64,000 nt of DNA. Source: Ideonella_A intermedia_A (GTDB lineage Bacteria; Pseudomonadota; Gammaproteobacteria; Burkholderiales; Burkholderiaceae_C). The notes under the pieces were generated by a model. It was not told where the DNA came from. It ran no database searches and saw only the letters and a list, made by a program, of their open reading frames with translations. Every line of letters begins with the position of its first letter. The first letter of the stretch is position 1. The position numbers and the translations under genes were made by a program. Shown here in pieces: positions 25,178 through 34,706 of this stretch. Location: contig CALRPU020000001.1 of NCBI GenBank assembly GCA_943370175.1, positions 62,001 to 126,000 of the forward strand, written 5' to 3'.

Positions 25178-26743
25178 CTAGGTCCGACGACCCCGCCACC
25201 CTGCGGTCACCGCCACCACGGCGAAGCCCAGCGCCCACAGGGGCCACAGCCCCAGGCGACCCACCCAGGTGGCATAGGGCGTGTTGCCTTCACGCGCTTG
25301 CACCGTGGCGGCCAGCGTGCCGCGGGTGTGCGGCGTCAGCGCTTGCGTCACCCGGCCGCGGTGGTCGATGACGACCGTGGGCCCGGTGTTGGTGGCGCGC
25401 AGCATGGGGCGCTGCAGCTCCAGCGTGCGCAGCCGCGAGATGTGCAGGTGCTGGTCGACCGCAATGGACTCGCCGAACCAGCCAATGTTGCTGAGGTTGG
25501 CCAGCACCGTTGGCGCCGTGGCGGGGTCGACGAAGCGCGCGGCCAGTTCTTCGCCGAACAGGTCCTCGTAGCAGATGTTGGGCGCCACCCGCTCGCCGTT
25601 GACCTGGAACGACGGCGCTGCCAGCGGGCCGCGGTTGAAGTCGCCCAGCGGGATGTTCATCAGGCGGGTGAACCAGCGAAAGCCGGTGGGGATGAACTCG
25701 CCGAAGGGCACCAGGTGGTGCTTGTCGTAGCGGTAGTCGCTCGCGTTCGGGTCGCGGCCCGGGGCCAGGCCGGCGGCGGAATTGGTGTAGCCGCTGGCCT
25801 CGTCGCCCAGGGGCACGCCGACCAGTGCGTGGGTGCGTCCCAGCGAGAAGGCCTGCTGCAGCGCGGCCCAGAAGCCCGCTGGCATCTGGTCGGGCAGCCA
25901 GACCAGGGCGGTCTCAGGCGCCATCACCAGGTCGACGTCCGGACCGCGCGCGGCCAGCAAGGCTTGCACATGCCAGTCGACCGCGGCGACGGCGCGGGTC
26001 GATTCGAATTTCTCGTCTTGCGGCACGTTGCCCTGCAGCAGCACCACCTGCAAGGTGCTGCGCGGGCGGCTGAAGTCGATCGCCGGGCTCACCGCAAGTG
26101 CCACCAGCGCGCCCACGGCGAGCACGGGCGCCAGCCCGCGAGGCGGGCTGCCACGCGCCGGCGCGTCCGCCGTGCGGGCTGGCAGCGCGCCAAACACCGC
26201 CCAGGCCGCCAGCCCCGCCGCCACGGCGCCCATGCCGAAGGCGCCGACCCACGGCGCCAGGCGGGCCAGAGGGCCGTCCACGTGGGCGTAGGCGGTGGCC
26301 ACCCACGGGAAGCCAGTGAAGATCACCCCGCGTGCCAGTTCCGCCAGCAGCCACAGCGCCGCGAACAGCAGTGCGTCGCCGCCCGCGTGGCCGCTGCGCC
26401 ACCGCGCGAAGCCCGCCATCGCGGCGGCCAGGTACAGCGACAAGAAGGCGCTGAGCCCCAGCACCGCGAGCACCGTCATCCACGCCGGCAGGCCGCCGTA
26501 CTGGTGCATGCTGATGTACAGCCACCAGGTGCCAGCGCACAGCCAGGCGGTGCCGTAGGCCAGGCCCAGCGCCGCGGCGCGGCCGGGCCGCGCCCACCGC
26601 ACGCGCCAGGCCAGCAGCGCCACCGCCACCAGCTGCAGCCACCAGGCTTCGGTGTTGACATAGGCCAGCGTGTGGACCGCGCCGATCAGCGCGGTGCCCA
26701 GCACGTCCAGCGGCCAGGGCCAGGCCGGCCGCTCAGGCGCCAT
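25178..26743 (-). CDS. lnt: Apolipoprotein N-acyltransferase
   Basis: A 521-residue inner-membrane enzyme that adds the third acyl chain to lipoproteins. About seven hydrophobic segments surround a periplasmic nitrilase domain whose triad is visible: Glu in 'MAPETALVW', Lys in 'YDKHHLVPFGE' and Cys in 'NICYEDLFGEELA'. It overlaps the corC stop by 11 bp, a conserved corC-lnt pairing. It serves the several lipoproteins encoded in this window. Confidence 0.96.
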   Translation of the reverse strand: MAPERPAWPWPLDVLGTALIGAVHTLAYVNTEAWWLQLVAVALLAWRVRWARPGRAAALGLAYGTAWLCAGTWWLYISMHQYGGLPAWMTVLAVLGLSAFLSLYLAAAMAGFARWRSGHAGGDALLFAALWLLAELARGVIFTGFPWVATAYAHVDGPLARLAPWVGAFGMGAVAAGLAAWAVFGALPARTADAPARGSPPRGLAPVLAVGALVALAVSPAIDFSRPRSTLQVVLLQGNVPQDEKFESTRAVAAVDWHVQALLAARGPDVDLVMAPETALVWLPDQMPAGFWAALQQAFSLGRTHALVGVPLGDEASGYTNSAAGLAPGRDPNASDYRYDKHHLVPFGEFIPTGFRWFTRLMNIPLGDFNRGPLAAPSFQVNGERVAPNICYEDLFGEELAARFVDPATAPTVLANLSNIGWFGESIAVDQHLHISRLRTLELQRPMLRATNTGPTVVIDHRGRVTQALTPHTRGTLAATVQAREGNTPYATWVGRLGLWPLWALGFAVVAVTAGWRGRRT

Positions 26744-27632
26744 CGGTGCCGAGTGCGTGCTCGGGCGAGCGCGTGACCTTGAACCAGCGCACCGCGCCGC
26801 CGCGGGTCAGCATCACGCTGAACACCAGTCCGCCCAGTGGCACCGATTCGCCGCGGCGGGGCACGCGGCCAAACTCCTGTGCCAGCAGCCCGCCGATGGT
26901 GTCGAAGTCGGCGGTGGGCAGGTCCACGCCAAAGGCCTCGTTGACGGCCACGATCTCGGCATCGCCGGCCACGCGGTGGCTGCCGTCGGCCAGCGTGTAG
27001 ACGGCAGACTCGCCGTCCTTGTCGTCGAACTCGTCCTCGATCTCGCCGACGATCTGTTCCAGCACGTCCTCGATGGTGATCAGGCCGGCGGTGGTGCCGA
27101 ACTCGTCGATCACGATCGCCAGGTGGTTGCGGTTGGCGCGGAAGTCGCGCAGCAGCTCGTTCAGGCCTTTGCTTTCGGGCACGAACACCGCCGGGCGCAG
27201 CAGGGTGCGCAGGTTCAGCTCGGGCGCGCGCTGCAGCTTCAGCAGGTCCTTGGCCATCAGGATGCCGATGATGTTGTCGCGCTGGCCCTCGGTGACCGGA
27301 AAGCGGGAGTGGCCGGTGTCGATCACCGTGTGCAAGATGTCGTCGTACGCGGCATGGATGTCCAGCAGGTCCATGTGCGGTGCGGGCACCATCACGTCGC
27401 CGGCGGTCATGTCGGCCATGCGCAGCACGCCTTCCAGCATCATCCTGGACTCGGGCGCGATCAACTCGCGGTCTTCGGCGTCGGCCAGGGTCTCCATCAA
27501 CTCGTCGCGCGAGTCGGGGCCTGGGGACATGAATTCGATCAGGCGCTGGAAGAGGTTGCGCTTGGGGTCGTCGGGACCGGGTTTTTCGGCGCTGCGCGCG
27601 CCGCCAGATCGTCCAGGGTGGGGTTCGGACAT
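26733..27632 (-). CDS. corC: CorC/HlyC-family protein with CBS pair
   Basis: A 299-residue soluble protein with a CBS-domain pair (about residues 75-190, 'MTAGDVMVPAPHMDLLDI', 'DNIIGILMAKDLL') and a C-terminal CorC/HlyC transporter-associated domain ('HRVAGDAEIVAVNEAFGVDL'). It has no membrane helices, so like E. coli CorC/YbeX it would regulate and not transport; magnesium/cobalt efflux and ribosome maturation roles have been reported. The ATG at 27632 fits the family start. It is divergent from the CobW-type GTPase gene. Confidence 0.9.
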   Translation of the reverse strand: MSEPHPGRSGGARSAEKPGPDDPKRNLFQRLIEFMSPGPDSRDELMETLADAEDRELIAPESRMMLEGVLRMADMTAGDVMVPAPHMDLLDIHAAYDDILHTVIDTGHSRFPVTEGQRDNIIGILMAKDLLKLQRAPELNLRTLLRPAVFVPESKGLNELLRDFRANRNHLAIVIDEFGTTAGLITIEDVLEQIVGEIEDEFDDKDGESAVYTLADGSHRVAGDAEIVAVNEAFGVDLPTADFDTIGGLLAQEFGRVPRRGESVPLGGLVFSVMLTRGGAVRWFKVTRSPEHALGTDGA

Positions 27633-27754
27633 CGCACAGGGCGAAAAGTTGGGCCGGCTCAAGGGTAACCGATGCCGCTTGACAGATGTGCTAGCTTGCT
27701 GGTTTGGCCCCGTTGTTGCGACGGGCGCCACCGCCCACACCACAAGGTAGCCCC

Positions 27755-28795
<1,041 letters not shown>

Positions 28796-28839
28796 CGCAA
28801 TCCCGCGCCGTCGGCTGCGCGCGACAGTGGGTGAGAAAG

Positions 28840-28855
28840 GCGGGCGTCTGCCCGC
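28840..28855 (+). terminator. Small GC hairpin after the CobW-type gene
   Basis: Arms GCGGGC and GCCCGC around a GTCT loop form a stable stem between the CobW-type gene and dksA. There is no T-run, so it is at best a weak or factor-assisted terminator. Confidence 0.3.
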
Positions 28856-28867
28856 GATCCACGTGGC

Positions 28868-28873
28868 TACAAT
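28868..28873 (+). promoter_or_regulatory. Putative -10 element of the dksA promoter
   Basis: TACAAT preceded by GTGGC resembles a sigma-70 -10 box, about 109 bp before the dksA start. No convincing -35 is visible 16-18 bp upstream, so this is a tentative call. Confidence 0.35.
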
Positions 28874-28981
28874 CCGCGGCGCTTTAAAACCGCCTGCCGG
28901 CGGCCGACACCGTCCGACCACGGACAGGGCGAAAGCAGCGCGCACCGGCGCAATCCGCCCAGCGGTAAAGAGGAGAACCTC

Positions 28982-29713
28982 GTGAGCAAGACAACGGCCA
29001 AGCCAGCCCCCGCCCCCAAGCAGGAACCCGAGGCGCCAGCGGCCAAGACGGTGGCGGCCCCCGGGGCCAAGCCGGACGACGGCGATGTGGCGCCTGCACC
29101 CAAGGCCCGGCGCAGCAGCCGCGCCTCGGCCCCGCCGCCGCCCGCCGCCGCGCCGATTCCGCCGCCGACCTCGCGATTTGCCGACCGGTTCGCGCCGCCG
29201 CGCCCGCCCACCCGACAAATGAACCAGCTTTTGATCGACATCACCAAATCACCGACCAAGTCGGACCCCAAGCTGGCCAACGCCTGGAAGACCAAGGCTG
29301 GCCGCGACCTGACCGACGCCGAAGTGCTCGCCATGCCCGAGGCCGAGTACATGAACGACAAGCAGCTCGACTTTTTCCGCGCCCGCCTGCAGGCGCTGAA
29401 AGATGACTTGCTGTCTAACGCCGGTGAAACCACCGAGCACCTGCGCGAAGACACGTCCATCGTCCCCGACCCCGCCGACCGCGCGACCATCGAGGAAGAG
29501 CACGCGCTGGAACTGCGCACCCGCGACCGCGAGCGCAAGCTGCTCAAGAAGATTTCCCAGTCCCTGAGCCGCATCGATTCGGGCGAGTACGGCTTCTGCG
29601 ACGAAACCGGCGAGCCCATCGGCCTGGGCCGCTTGATCGCGCGACCCACGGCCACGCTGTCGCTGGAGGCCCAGCAGCGCCGCGAACTCAAGCAGAAGAT
29701 GTTCGGGGATTGA
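28982..29713 (+). CDS. dksA: RNA polymerase-binding transcription factor DksA (extended form)
   Basis: DksA enters the RNA polymerase secondary channel and works with ppGpp. The coiled-coil tip 'DPADRATIEEE' matches the essential Asp-x-x-Asp-x-Ala tip, and 'LELRTRDRERKLLKKI' follows. The C-terminal finger 'YGFCDETGEPIGLGRL' keeps only one of the four cysteines of the E. coli zinc finger, so metal is probably not bound. The protein (243 aa) is about 80 residues longer than usual because of an Ala/Pro/Lys-rich N-terminal tail. A strong AGGAG site six bases before the GTG at 28982 supports that long form; an internal ATG at 29219 would give the conventional length. Confidence 0.93.
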   Translation: MSKTTAKPAPAPKQEPEAPAAKTVAAPGAKPDDGDVAPAPKARRSSRASAPPPPAAAPIPPPTSRFADRFAPPRPPTRQMNQLLIDITKSPTKSDPKLANAWKTKAGRDLTDAEVLAMPEAEYMNDKQLDFFRARLQALKDDLLSNAGETTEHLREDTSIVPDPADRATIEEEHALELRTRDRERKLLKKISQSLSRIDSGEYGFCDETGEPIGLGRLIARPTATLSLEAQQRRELKQKMFGD

Positions 29714-29762
29714 GGTCTGCGTCGCCTGAATCCCTTCAGCCCCTGACCAGCGCGGGACGCCC

Positions 29763-31616
29763 ATGGCCGACGGCAAGGACACCCGCAGCTTCTTCCGCAA
29801 GGTCGTCAGCTACGTCGTCAACCCCGCCCAGGAGCGCGGCGACGGCGACCGGGGCAGCGACATCGCCCGCGAAAGCGAGTTCGCCAAGAGCGAGCTGAAG
29901 GCGATGATCGAGCGCAAGCGGCGCAACGATTTCGTGCGCAAACGCGAGCTCGACATGCTGCGCAAGCTGCGCCGCCAGGGCCTGACGCCCGAGCAGCTGG
30001 CGGCCCTCGGCAACTCGTCGGGCATGGCGGACACCGAGGGCCGCCTGGGTGACACCGAACTGCCCGCGTCCGACGGCTTGAAGGCCAAGATCGATGCCAT
30101 CGAGCAGCAAATGGTGGCCCCTGGCGTGCCCAGCCGGCGCCGCGCGCCCGGCGAGGCGAGCACCGCCGCGCCCCCGCCCGGCACCGTGCCACCCACCCTG
30201 AGCACCCCGGTGACGCGCCCGAGACCGGGACCCCCCAGTTTCGATTTCGGCATGGCCGATACCGTGCCAGACGCGGCGCGCCTCACGGAGTCACCGCTGT
30301 CGGCGCGCACGCCAGCCGAGCCGGTCGAGCGGCCACCCTTGGAGTTCAAGTTCGACCTGTCGGTGCCGGCCCCGGCCGCCCCCTCGGCTTTGGCCCCTTC
30401 CGGGCAGCGCGCCGGGGCAGCCCCGTTGGCGCCCGCGCCGTCCCCCGCACCGGCCACGCTTTCGGTCCGCGCCGCGCCCGGTGGCGCGATGGACAGCCGG
30501 TCGGCCGTCGAGGTCAGCGAAGCCGCCGCGCACGACCCCGAGCTGGACGAGGCCGTCATGGCCTACGCCAACGGTGAGACCGACCAGGCCGAGCGGTCCA
30601 TGGTCGCCCTGCTGCGCCACGGGGGGCCGCGCAGCCACCACCTGGAGACCTGGCTGACGGTCTTTGACCTGTACCGGGCCACCGGCCAGCAAGACAAGTT
30701 CGACACGTTGGTGGCCGAGTTCGTCGAGCGCTTCGGGCGGTCGGCGCCGCATTGGTTTTCTGTGCCCCGCCTGATGGCCGAGCAGGCGGCAGCCACGGCG
30801 GCCGGGGTGCGGCCCAAGGTCGCCCGCATCGATGGTCAGGTGGGTTGGGTCAGCCCCGCCCAACTGAACGCTGCCGCCGTCGACGGCCTGCGCCAACGCA
30901 CGCAATTGATGCCCTTGCCCTGGGTCTTTGACTGGGGCCCGTTGAAGCACATCGACCCCGAGGCCTTGCCGCCCTTGCTGTCGTTGACCCAGCACTGGGC
31001 TGCGCAGCCCCTGGACATGCGCTGGCTGTCGGGCGAGCAGCTGCTGGGCCTGCTGGCCGAGCTCGCGCCGGTGGGCGTGCGCGACGCCGACCCCGACCTG
31101 TGGCGCCTGCGCCTGCAGTGCCTGCGCCTGGCCAACCGCCCCGACCAATTCGATGAGGTCGCCATCGACTATTGCGTGACCTACGAGGTCTCGCCGCCGT
31201 CATGGGAGCCGGCCGTGGCGCGTGTGCGCTTGTCCGGCGCGGCCGGCCACACCCAGGCGGCGCCGCTGACGGTGATTGGCGACGCCACCACCAGCTTCGT
31301 CGAGTCGCAGTTGACCGACGAACCGGGCCTGGTGCCGCTGGTGCGCCTGGAGCTGTCCGGCCAGCTGGTCGGCGACATCGAGCCGGTGCTGCGCAAGCTG
31401 GACCAGCAGATGGGCGCGGCCACGCTGATGGAGGTGTCGTGCACGCGCCTGGTGCGTGTGGACTTCATGGCGTCGGGCGACCTGTTGAATTGGGTGCTGG
31501 CCCGCGCCCGCGAGGGCCGCACCATCAGTTTTGTCGACACCAACCGCCTGGTGGCTTTGTTCTTCAGCGCCATCGGCATCGACTCGCACGCCAGCGTCAA
31601 ACTGCGTTCCATCTAG
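29763..31616 (+). CDS. STAS-domain protein of unknown function
   Basis: A 617-residue soluble protein. The first 110 residues are charged and helical ('ESEFAKSELKAMIERKRRND'), followed by a Pro/Ala-rich linker to about residue 255, a helical-repeat region (about 260-500) and a C-terminal STAS-like domain (about 525-617). In the STAS part, 'LVRLELSGQLVGDIEP' and 'VSCTRLVRVDFMASGDLLNW' are visible; the usual phosphorylatable Ser is not obvious, so partner switching by phosphorylation is doubtful. It lies between dksA and hslVU. The function is not known to me. Confidence 0.7.
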   Translation: MADGKDTRSFFRKVVSYVVNPAQERGDGDRGSDIARESEFAKSELKAMIERKRRNDFVRKRELDMLRKLRRQGLTPEQLAALGNSSGMADTEGRLGDTELPASDGLKAKIDAIEQQMVAPGVPSRRRAPGEASTAAPPPGTVPPTLSTPVTRPRPGPPSFDFGMADTVPDAARLTESPLSARTPAEPVERPPLEFKFDLSVPAPAAPSALAPSGQRAGAAPLAPAPSPAPATLSVRAAPGGAMDSRSAVEVSEAAAHDPELDEAVMAYANGETDQAERSMVALLRHGGPRSHHLETWLTVFDLYRATGQQDKFDTLVAEFVERFGRSAPHWFSVPRLMAEQAAATAAGVRPKVARIDGQVGWVSPAQLNAAAVDGLRQRTQLMPLPWVFDWGPLKHIDPEALPPLLSLTQHWAAQPLDMRWLSGEQLLGLLAELAPVGVRDADPDLWRLRLQCLRLANRPDQFDEVAIDYCVTYEVSPPSWEPAVARVRLSGAAGHTQAAPLTVIGDATTSFVESQLTDEPGLVPLVRLELSGQLVGDIEPVLRKLDQQMGAATLMEVSCTRLVRVDFMASGDLLNWVLARAREGRTISFVDTNRLVALFFSAIGIDSHASVKLRSI

Positions 31617-31654
31617 GCCGGGTTGCCCCCAGGTCGGCCGCTGTGCTCGGCGCA

Positions 31655-31682
31655 CTTGGAAACCGCCGGCCCCGCCCCACAT
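31655..31682 (+). promoter_or_regulatory. Possible heat-shock (sigma-32-like) promoter of hslVU
   Basis: CTTGGAA (31655-31661) and CCCCACAT (31675-31682) resemble the sigma-32 consensus CTTGAAA / CCCCATNT with a 13-bp spacer. hslVU is a classic heat-shock operon. The predicted transcript would start almost at the hslV start codon (leaderless), which weakens the call. Confidence 0.3.
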
Positions 31683-31689
31683 GCCCCCG

Positions 31690-32226
31690 ATGGAACAATT
31701 TCACGGCACCACCATCGTCAGCGTGCGCCGGGGCCACCAGGTCGCGCTGGGCGGCGACGGGCAGGTCACCCTGGGCCACATCGTCGTCAAGGCGAGCGCG
31801 CGCAAAGTGCGCAAGCTGCACCACAACCGGGTGCTGGCGGGCTTTGCCGGCGCCACCGCCGACGCCTTCACGCTGTTCGAGCGATTCGAGGCCAAGCTGG
31901 AAAAACACCAAGGGCACCTGGTGCGCGCCGCCATCGAGCTGACCAAGGACTGGCGCACCGACCGCGTGCTGCGTCGCCTTGAAGCCATGCTGGCCGTGGC
32001 CGACCGAGAAGCCTCGTTGATCATCACCGGCAACGGCGACGTGCTGGAGCCCGAGCTCGGGCTGATCTCCATCGGCTCGGGCGGCGCCTACGCACAGGCC
32101 GCCGGGCGGGCCTTGCTGCAACACACCGACCTGAGCCCCGCCGACATCGTCAAGCAGTCGCTGACCATCGCCGGCGATCTGTGCATCTACACCAACCAGA
32201 ACCACACCATCGAGGTTCTGGAATGA
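31690..32226 (+). CDS. hslV: ATP-dependent protease proteolytic subunit HslV
   Basis: The 178-residue threonine peptidase of the HslUV (ClpYQ) protease. The start MEQFHG is a propeptide; cleavage before Thr-7 of 'TTIVSVRRG' exposes the nucleophile. 'GGDGQVTLG' and 'NGDVLEPE' match the family, and the length is typical. An in-frame ATG nine bases upstream (31681) would add three residues to the propeptide. It overlaps hslU by ATGA, so the two are co-translated. Confidence 0.96.
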   Translation: MEQFHGTTIVSVRRGHQVALGGDGQVTLGHIVVKASARKVRKLHHNRVLAGFAGATADAFTLFERFEAKLEKHQGHLVRAAIELTKDWRTDRVLRRLEAMLAVADREASLIITGNGDVLEPELGLISIGSGGAYAQAAGRALLQHTDLSPADIVKQSLTIAGDLCIYTNQNHTIEVLE

Positions 32227-33581
32227 CCATGAACATGACCCCCCAGGAGATCGTCTCCGAGCTCGACCGCCACATCGTCGGCCAGCATGCCGCCAAGCGC
32301 GCGGTGGCCATCGCGATGCGCAACCGCTGGCGCCGCCAGCAGGTCGAGGGCAGCCTGCGCACCGAGATCACGCCAAAGAACATCCTGATGATCGGCCCCA
32401 CCGGCGTCGGCAAGACCGAGATCGCGCGCCGCCTGGCCAAGCTGGCGGACGCGCCGTTCATCAAGGTCGAGGCCACCAAGTTCACCGAGGTGGGTTACGT
32501 GGGCAAGGACGTTGACTCCATCGTGCGCGACCTCGTGGAAATGGCCGTCAAACAGGAGCGCGAACTGGCCATGAGGCGACAGCGCAGCCGCGCGGAGGAC
32601 GCCGCCGAGGACCGCATCCTCGACGTGCTGGTGCCGCCGCCACGCAGTTCGTCCACCGAGATCGGCTTCGGCAGCGCCGGTGCGCCCGCCGGCCCGGCGC
32701 CGGACAACACCGCGCGGCAGGTCATGCGCAAGCGGCTGCGCGAAGGGGCACTCGACGACAAGGAAATCGAGGTCGACCTGGCCGACGCCAAGCCCAGCCT
32801 GGAGGTGATGACCCCCGCCGGCATGGAAGAGATGGCCGAGCAGCTCAAGGGCCTGTTCGCCAACCTGGGCAGCGCCAAGCGCAAGACCCGCAAGCTCAAG
32901 ATCGCCGACGCGCTCAAGCAGCTGATTGATGAGGAAGCCGCCAAGCTCGTCAACGAGGACGACATCAAGACCGCGGCGCTGACCAACGCCGAGCAGAACG
33001 GCATCGTCTTCATCGACGAGATCGACAAGGTGGCGTCGCGGGGCGAGGGGCAGGGCGCGGAGGTGTCGCGGCAAGGCGTGCAGCGCGACCTGCTGCCCTT
33101 GGTGGAAGGCACGACCGTCAGCACCAAGTACGGCATGGTCAAGACCGACCACATGCTGTTCATCGCCTCGGGCGCCTTCCACCTCGCCAAGCCCAGCGAC
33201 CTGATCCCGGAGTTGCAGGGGCGCTTTCCGATCCGCGTGGAACTGGCCTCGCTGAGCGTCGACGATTTCGAGGCCATCCTGACCCAGACCCACGCCAGCC
33301 TGGTCAAGCAGTACCAGGCCCTGCTGGCCACCGAAGGGGTGACGCTGACGCTGAGCCCCGACGGCATTCGCCGCCTGGCCACCATCGCTTGTGAGGTCAA
33401 CGAACGCACCGAAAACATCGGTGCGCGACGGCTGTCGACGGTGATGGAACGCCTGCTGGACGAGGTCAGCTTCGACGCGCCCAACCGCGGTGGGCAGACC
33501 GTCACCATCGACGCCGCCGCCGTCGACGCCAAGCTTGCCGAGCTGGCGGGCAACGAGGATTTGTCGCGCTACATCCTCTGA
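32223..33581 (+). CDS. hslU: ATP-dependent protease ATPase subunit HslU
   Basis: The 452-residue AAA+ unfoldase that feeds substrates to HslV. Walker A GPTGVGKTE, pore loop in 'EVGYVGKDV', Walker B 'IVFIDEID' and the sensor region 'ELQGRFPIRVEL' are intact, as is the C-terminal tail 'LSRYIL' that docks into HslV. The I-domain (about 105-240) is of normal size. I used the ATG in the 4-bp overlap with hslV; two further in-frame ATGs follow within 12 bp. Confidence 0.96.
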   Translation: MTMNMTPQEIVSELDRHIVGQHAAKRAVAIAMRNRWRRQQVEGSLRTEITPKNILMIGPTGVGKTEIARRLAKLADAPFIKVEATKFTEVGYVGKDVDSIVRDLVEMAVKQERELAMRRQRSRAEDAAEDRILDVLVPPPRSSSTEIGFGSAGAPAGPAPDNTARQVMRKRLREGALDDKEIEVDLADAKPSLEVMTPAGMEEMAEQLKGLFANLGSAKRKTRKLKIADALKQLIDEEAAKLVNEDDIKTAALTNAEQNGIVFIDEIDKVASRGEGQGAEVSRQGVQRDLLPLVEGTTVSTKYGMVKTDHMLFIASGAFHLAKPSDLIPELQGRFPIRVELASLSVDDFEAILTQTHASLVKQYQALLATEGVTLTLSPDGIRRLATIACEVNERTENIGARRLSTVMERLLDEVSFDAPNRGGQTVTIDAAAVDAKLAELAGNEDLSRYIL

Positions 33582-33595
33582 GGGTGACCCGCCGG

Positions 33596-33623
33596 GACCG
33601 GCTCGGCAAGGCCGAGCCCGGTC
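33596..33623. terminator. GC-rich stem-loop between convergent hslU and the DUF2931 gene
   Basis: GACCGGCTCGGC and GCCGAGCCCGGTC pair across an AAG loop with one bulged base, giving a 12-bp stem 15 bp after hslU. It lies between convergent genes and can serve both strands. No T-tract is present, as is usual in this genome. Confidence 0.5.
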
Positions 33624-33650
33624 GCGCCCGAGCCCGACCGGGCGCTGCGA

Positions 33651-34697
33651 TCAGACTTGGAAGGTCTTGACGGTGGTCTTGCGCAGGTGCACCCGACGCT
33701 CGTTGTCGCGCAGCCACATTTCCACGTGGTCGGGCGTGGTCTCGAAATGCAGGACGAGGGGGGCGTCGGGCCGGTCGGCGGCCATGAAGCGGAAGGCGGC
33801 AAAGATCTCGTCCTCGTTGAAGACCACGTCGGCAGACCGGCGCACGCCCAGGCTGTTGGTCCAGTCGATCTCCACCATGCGCGGCACGGGCCGCTGTTCG
33901 CGCGGGATGCAGGCGCCTTTGGCGCCGATGTACGCGTCCTCGCCGTTGAACGAGCGGATGGACATCTCGGTGGGCGCGGTGCCTCCGGTCACCCAGGGCG
34001 CCCAGCGGTAGAGCTGGCGGTAGGACTCGAACTGGCCTGGGGGTGGGCCGTGGTCGCGGAGGTGTTGGATCCACTCGGGGGTCAGTCTCTCCTTGAGGAT
34101 GAACTCGCGGAAGTCGGCCCGGCTCAGGCTGGCCCCTGGAAAGAGCTTGTCCCAGTCCAGATCCACCACGTTGCCATGGCTCACGGCCACTTCGATCTTC
34201 TCGCTGTAGGCTGAAAGCCAGACCGTTGCCATCCCCAACGGGGCCATGCCCACGACCACGCCGTCGAATTGCGACTTTCGGCCGCGTCTCGGCACGGCCA
34301 ATCCGTCCCTGAACCATTTGGCAATGACCTCCCGCGGCAGGTCAAAGGTGGCGCGGTAGAAGCGGTCCTCCGTCCACGAGAACCATTGCAGGTCTGCCGC
34401 GACGGGAATGGCCTTCAGTTGATCGCCGACGACGTGGGTTGAGCCCCAACTGCCCCAACCTTTGTTGGTCGTTCGCAAGCTGGGCACCGAGGCGTATCGA
34501 CCGTCTTCAAGGGTCAGCACGCCCCTCACCACGTACATCGGATAGGCCTTTGGGGCGCATTCGGTGGGGAGCCAGTCGTGCTTCTTTGTGGAAGATTGCG
34601 CACGGTCGTTTGGGGCAGCGAGTGGGCTGAGCCCGGGTGCGGCACCCAGGGCGAAGGCGATGCTGCGACGCATTGCGTCGATGTTGGGTTTGGTCAT
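33651..34697 (-). CDS. DUF2931-family protein A (putative Tle1 immunity protein)
   Basis: A 348-residue predicted periplasmic protein. The N-terminus has a basic start and a hydrophobic stretch (MRRSIAFALGAAPGL) resembling a weak signal sequence. The mature part opens 'DWLPTECAPKAYPMYVVRGV' and ends in strongly conserved blocks ('SIRSFNGEDAYIGAKGAC', 'FAAFRFMAADRPDAPLVLHF'), matching DUF2931. Members are often encoded directly after Tle1-type lipase effectors of type VI secretion, and a periplasmic immunity role is inferred from that pairing. It lies nine bases after lipase A and ends the operon. Its duplicate is at 36298-37344. Confidence 0.75.
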   Translation of the reverse strand: MTKPNIDAMRRSIAFALGAAPGLSPLAAPNDRAQSSTKKHDWLPTECAPKAYPMYVVRGVLTLEDGRYASVPSLRTTNKGWGSWGSTHVVGDQLKAIPVAADLQWFSWTEDRFYRATFDLPREVIAKWFRDGLAVPRRGRKSQFDGVVVGMAPLGMATVWLSAYSEKIEVAVSHGNVVDLDWDKLFPGASLSRADFREFILKERLTPEWIQHLRDHGPPPGQFESYRQLYRWAPWVTGGTAPTEMSIRSFNGEDAYIGAKGACIPREQRPVPRMVEIDWTNSLGVRRSADVVFNEDEIFAAFRFMAADRPDAPLVLHFETTPDHVEMWLRDNERRVHLRKTTVKTFQV

Positions 34698-34706
34698 GAA
34701 TTCCTT

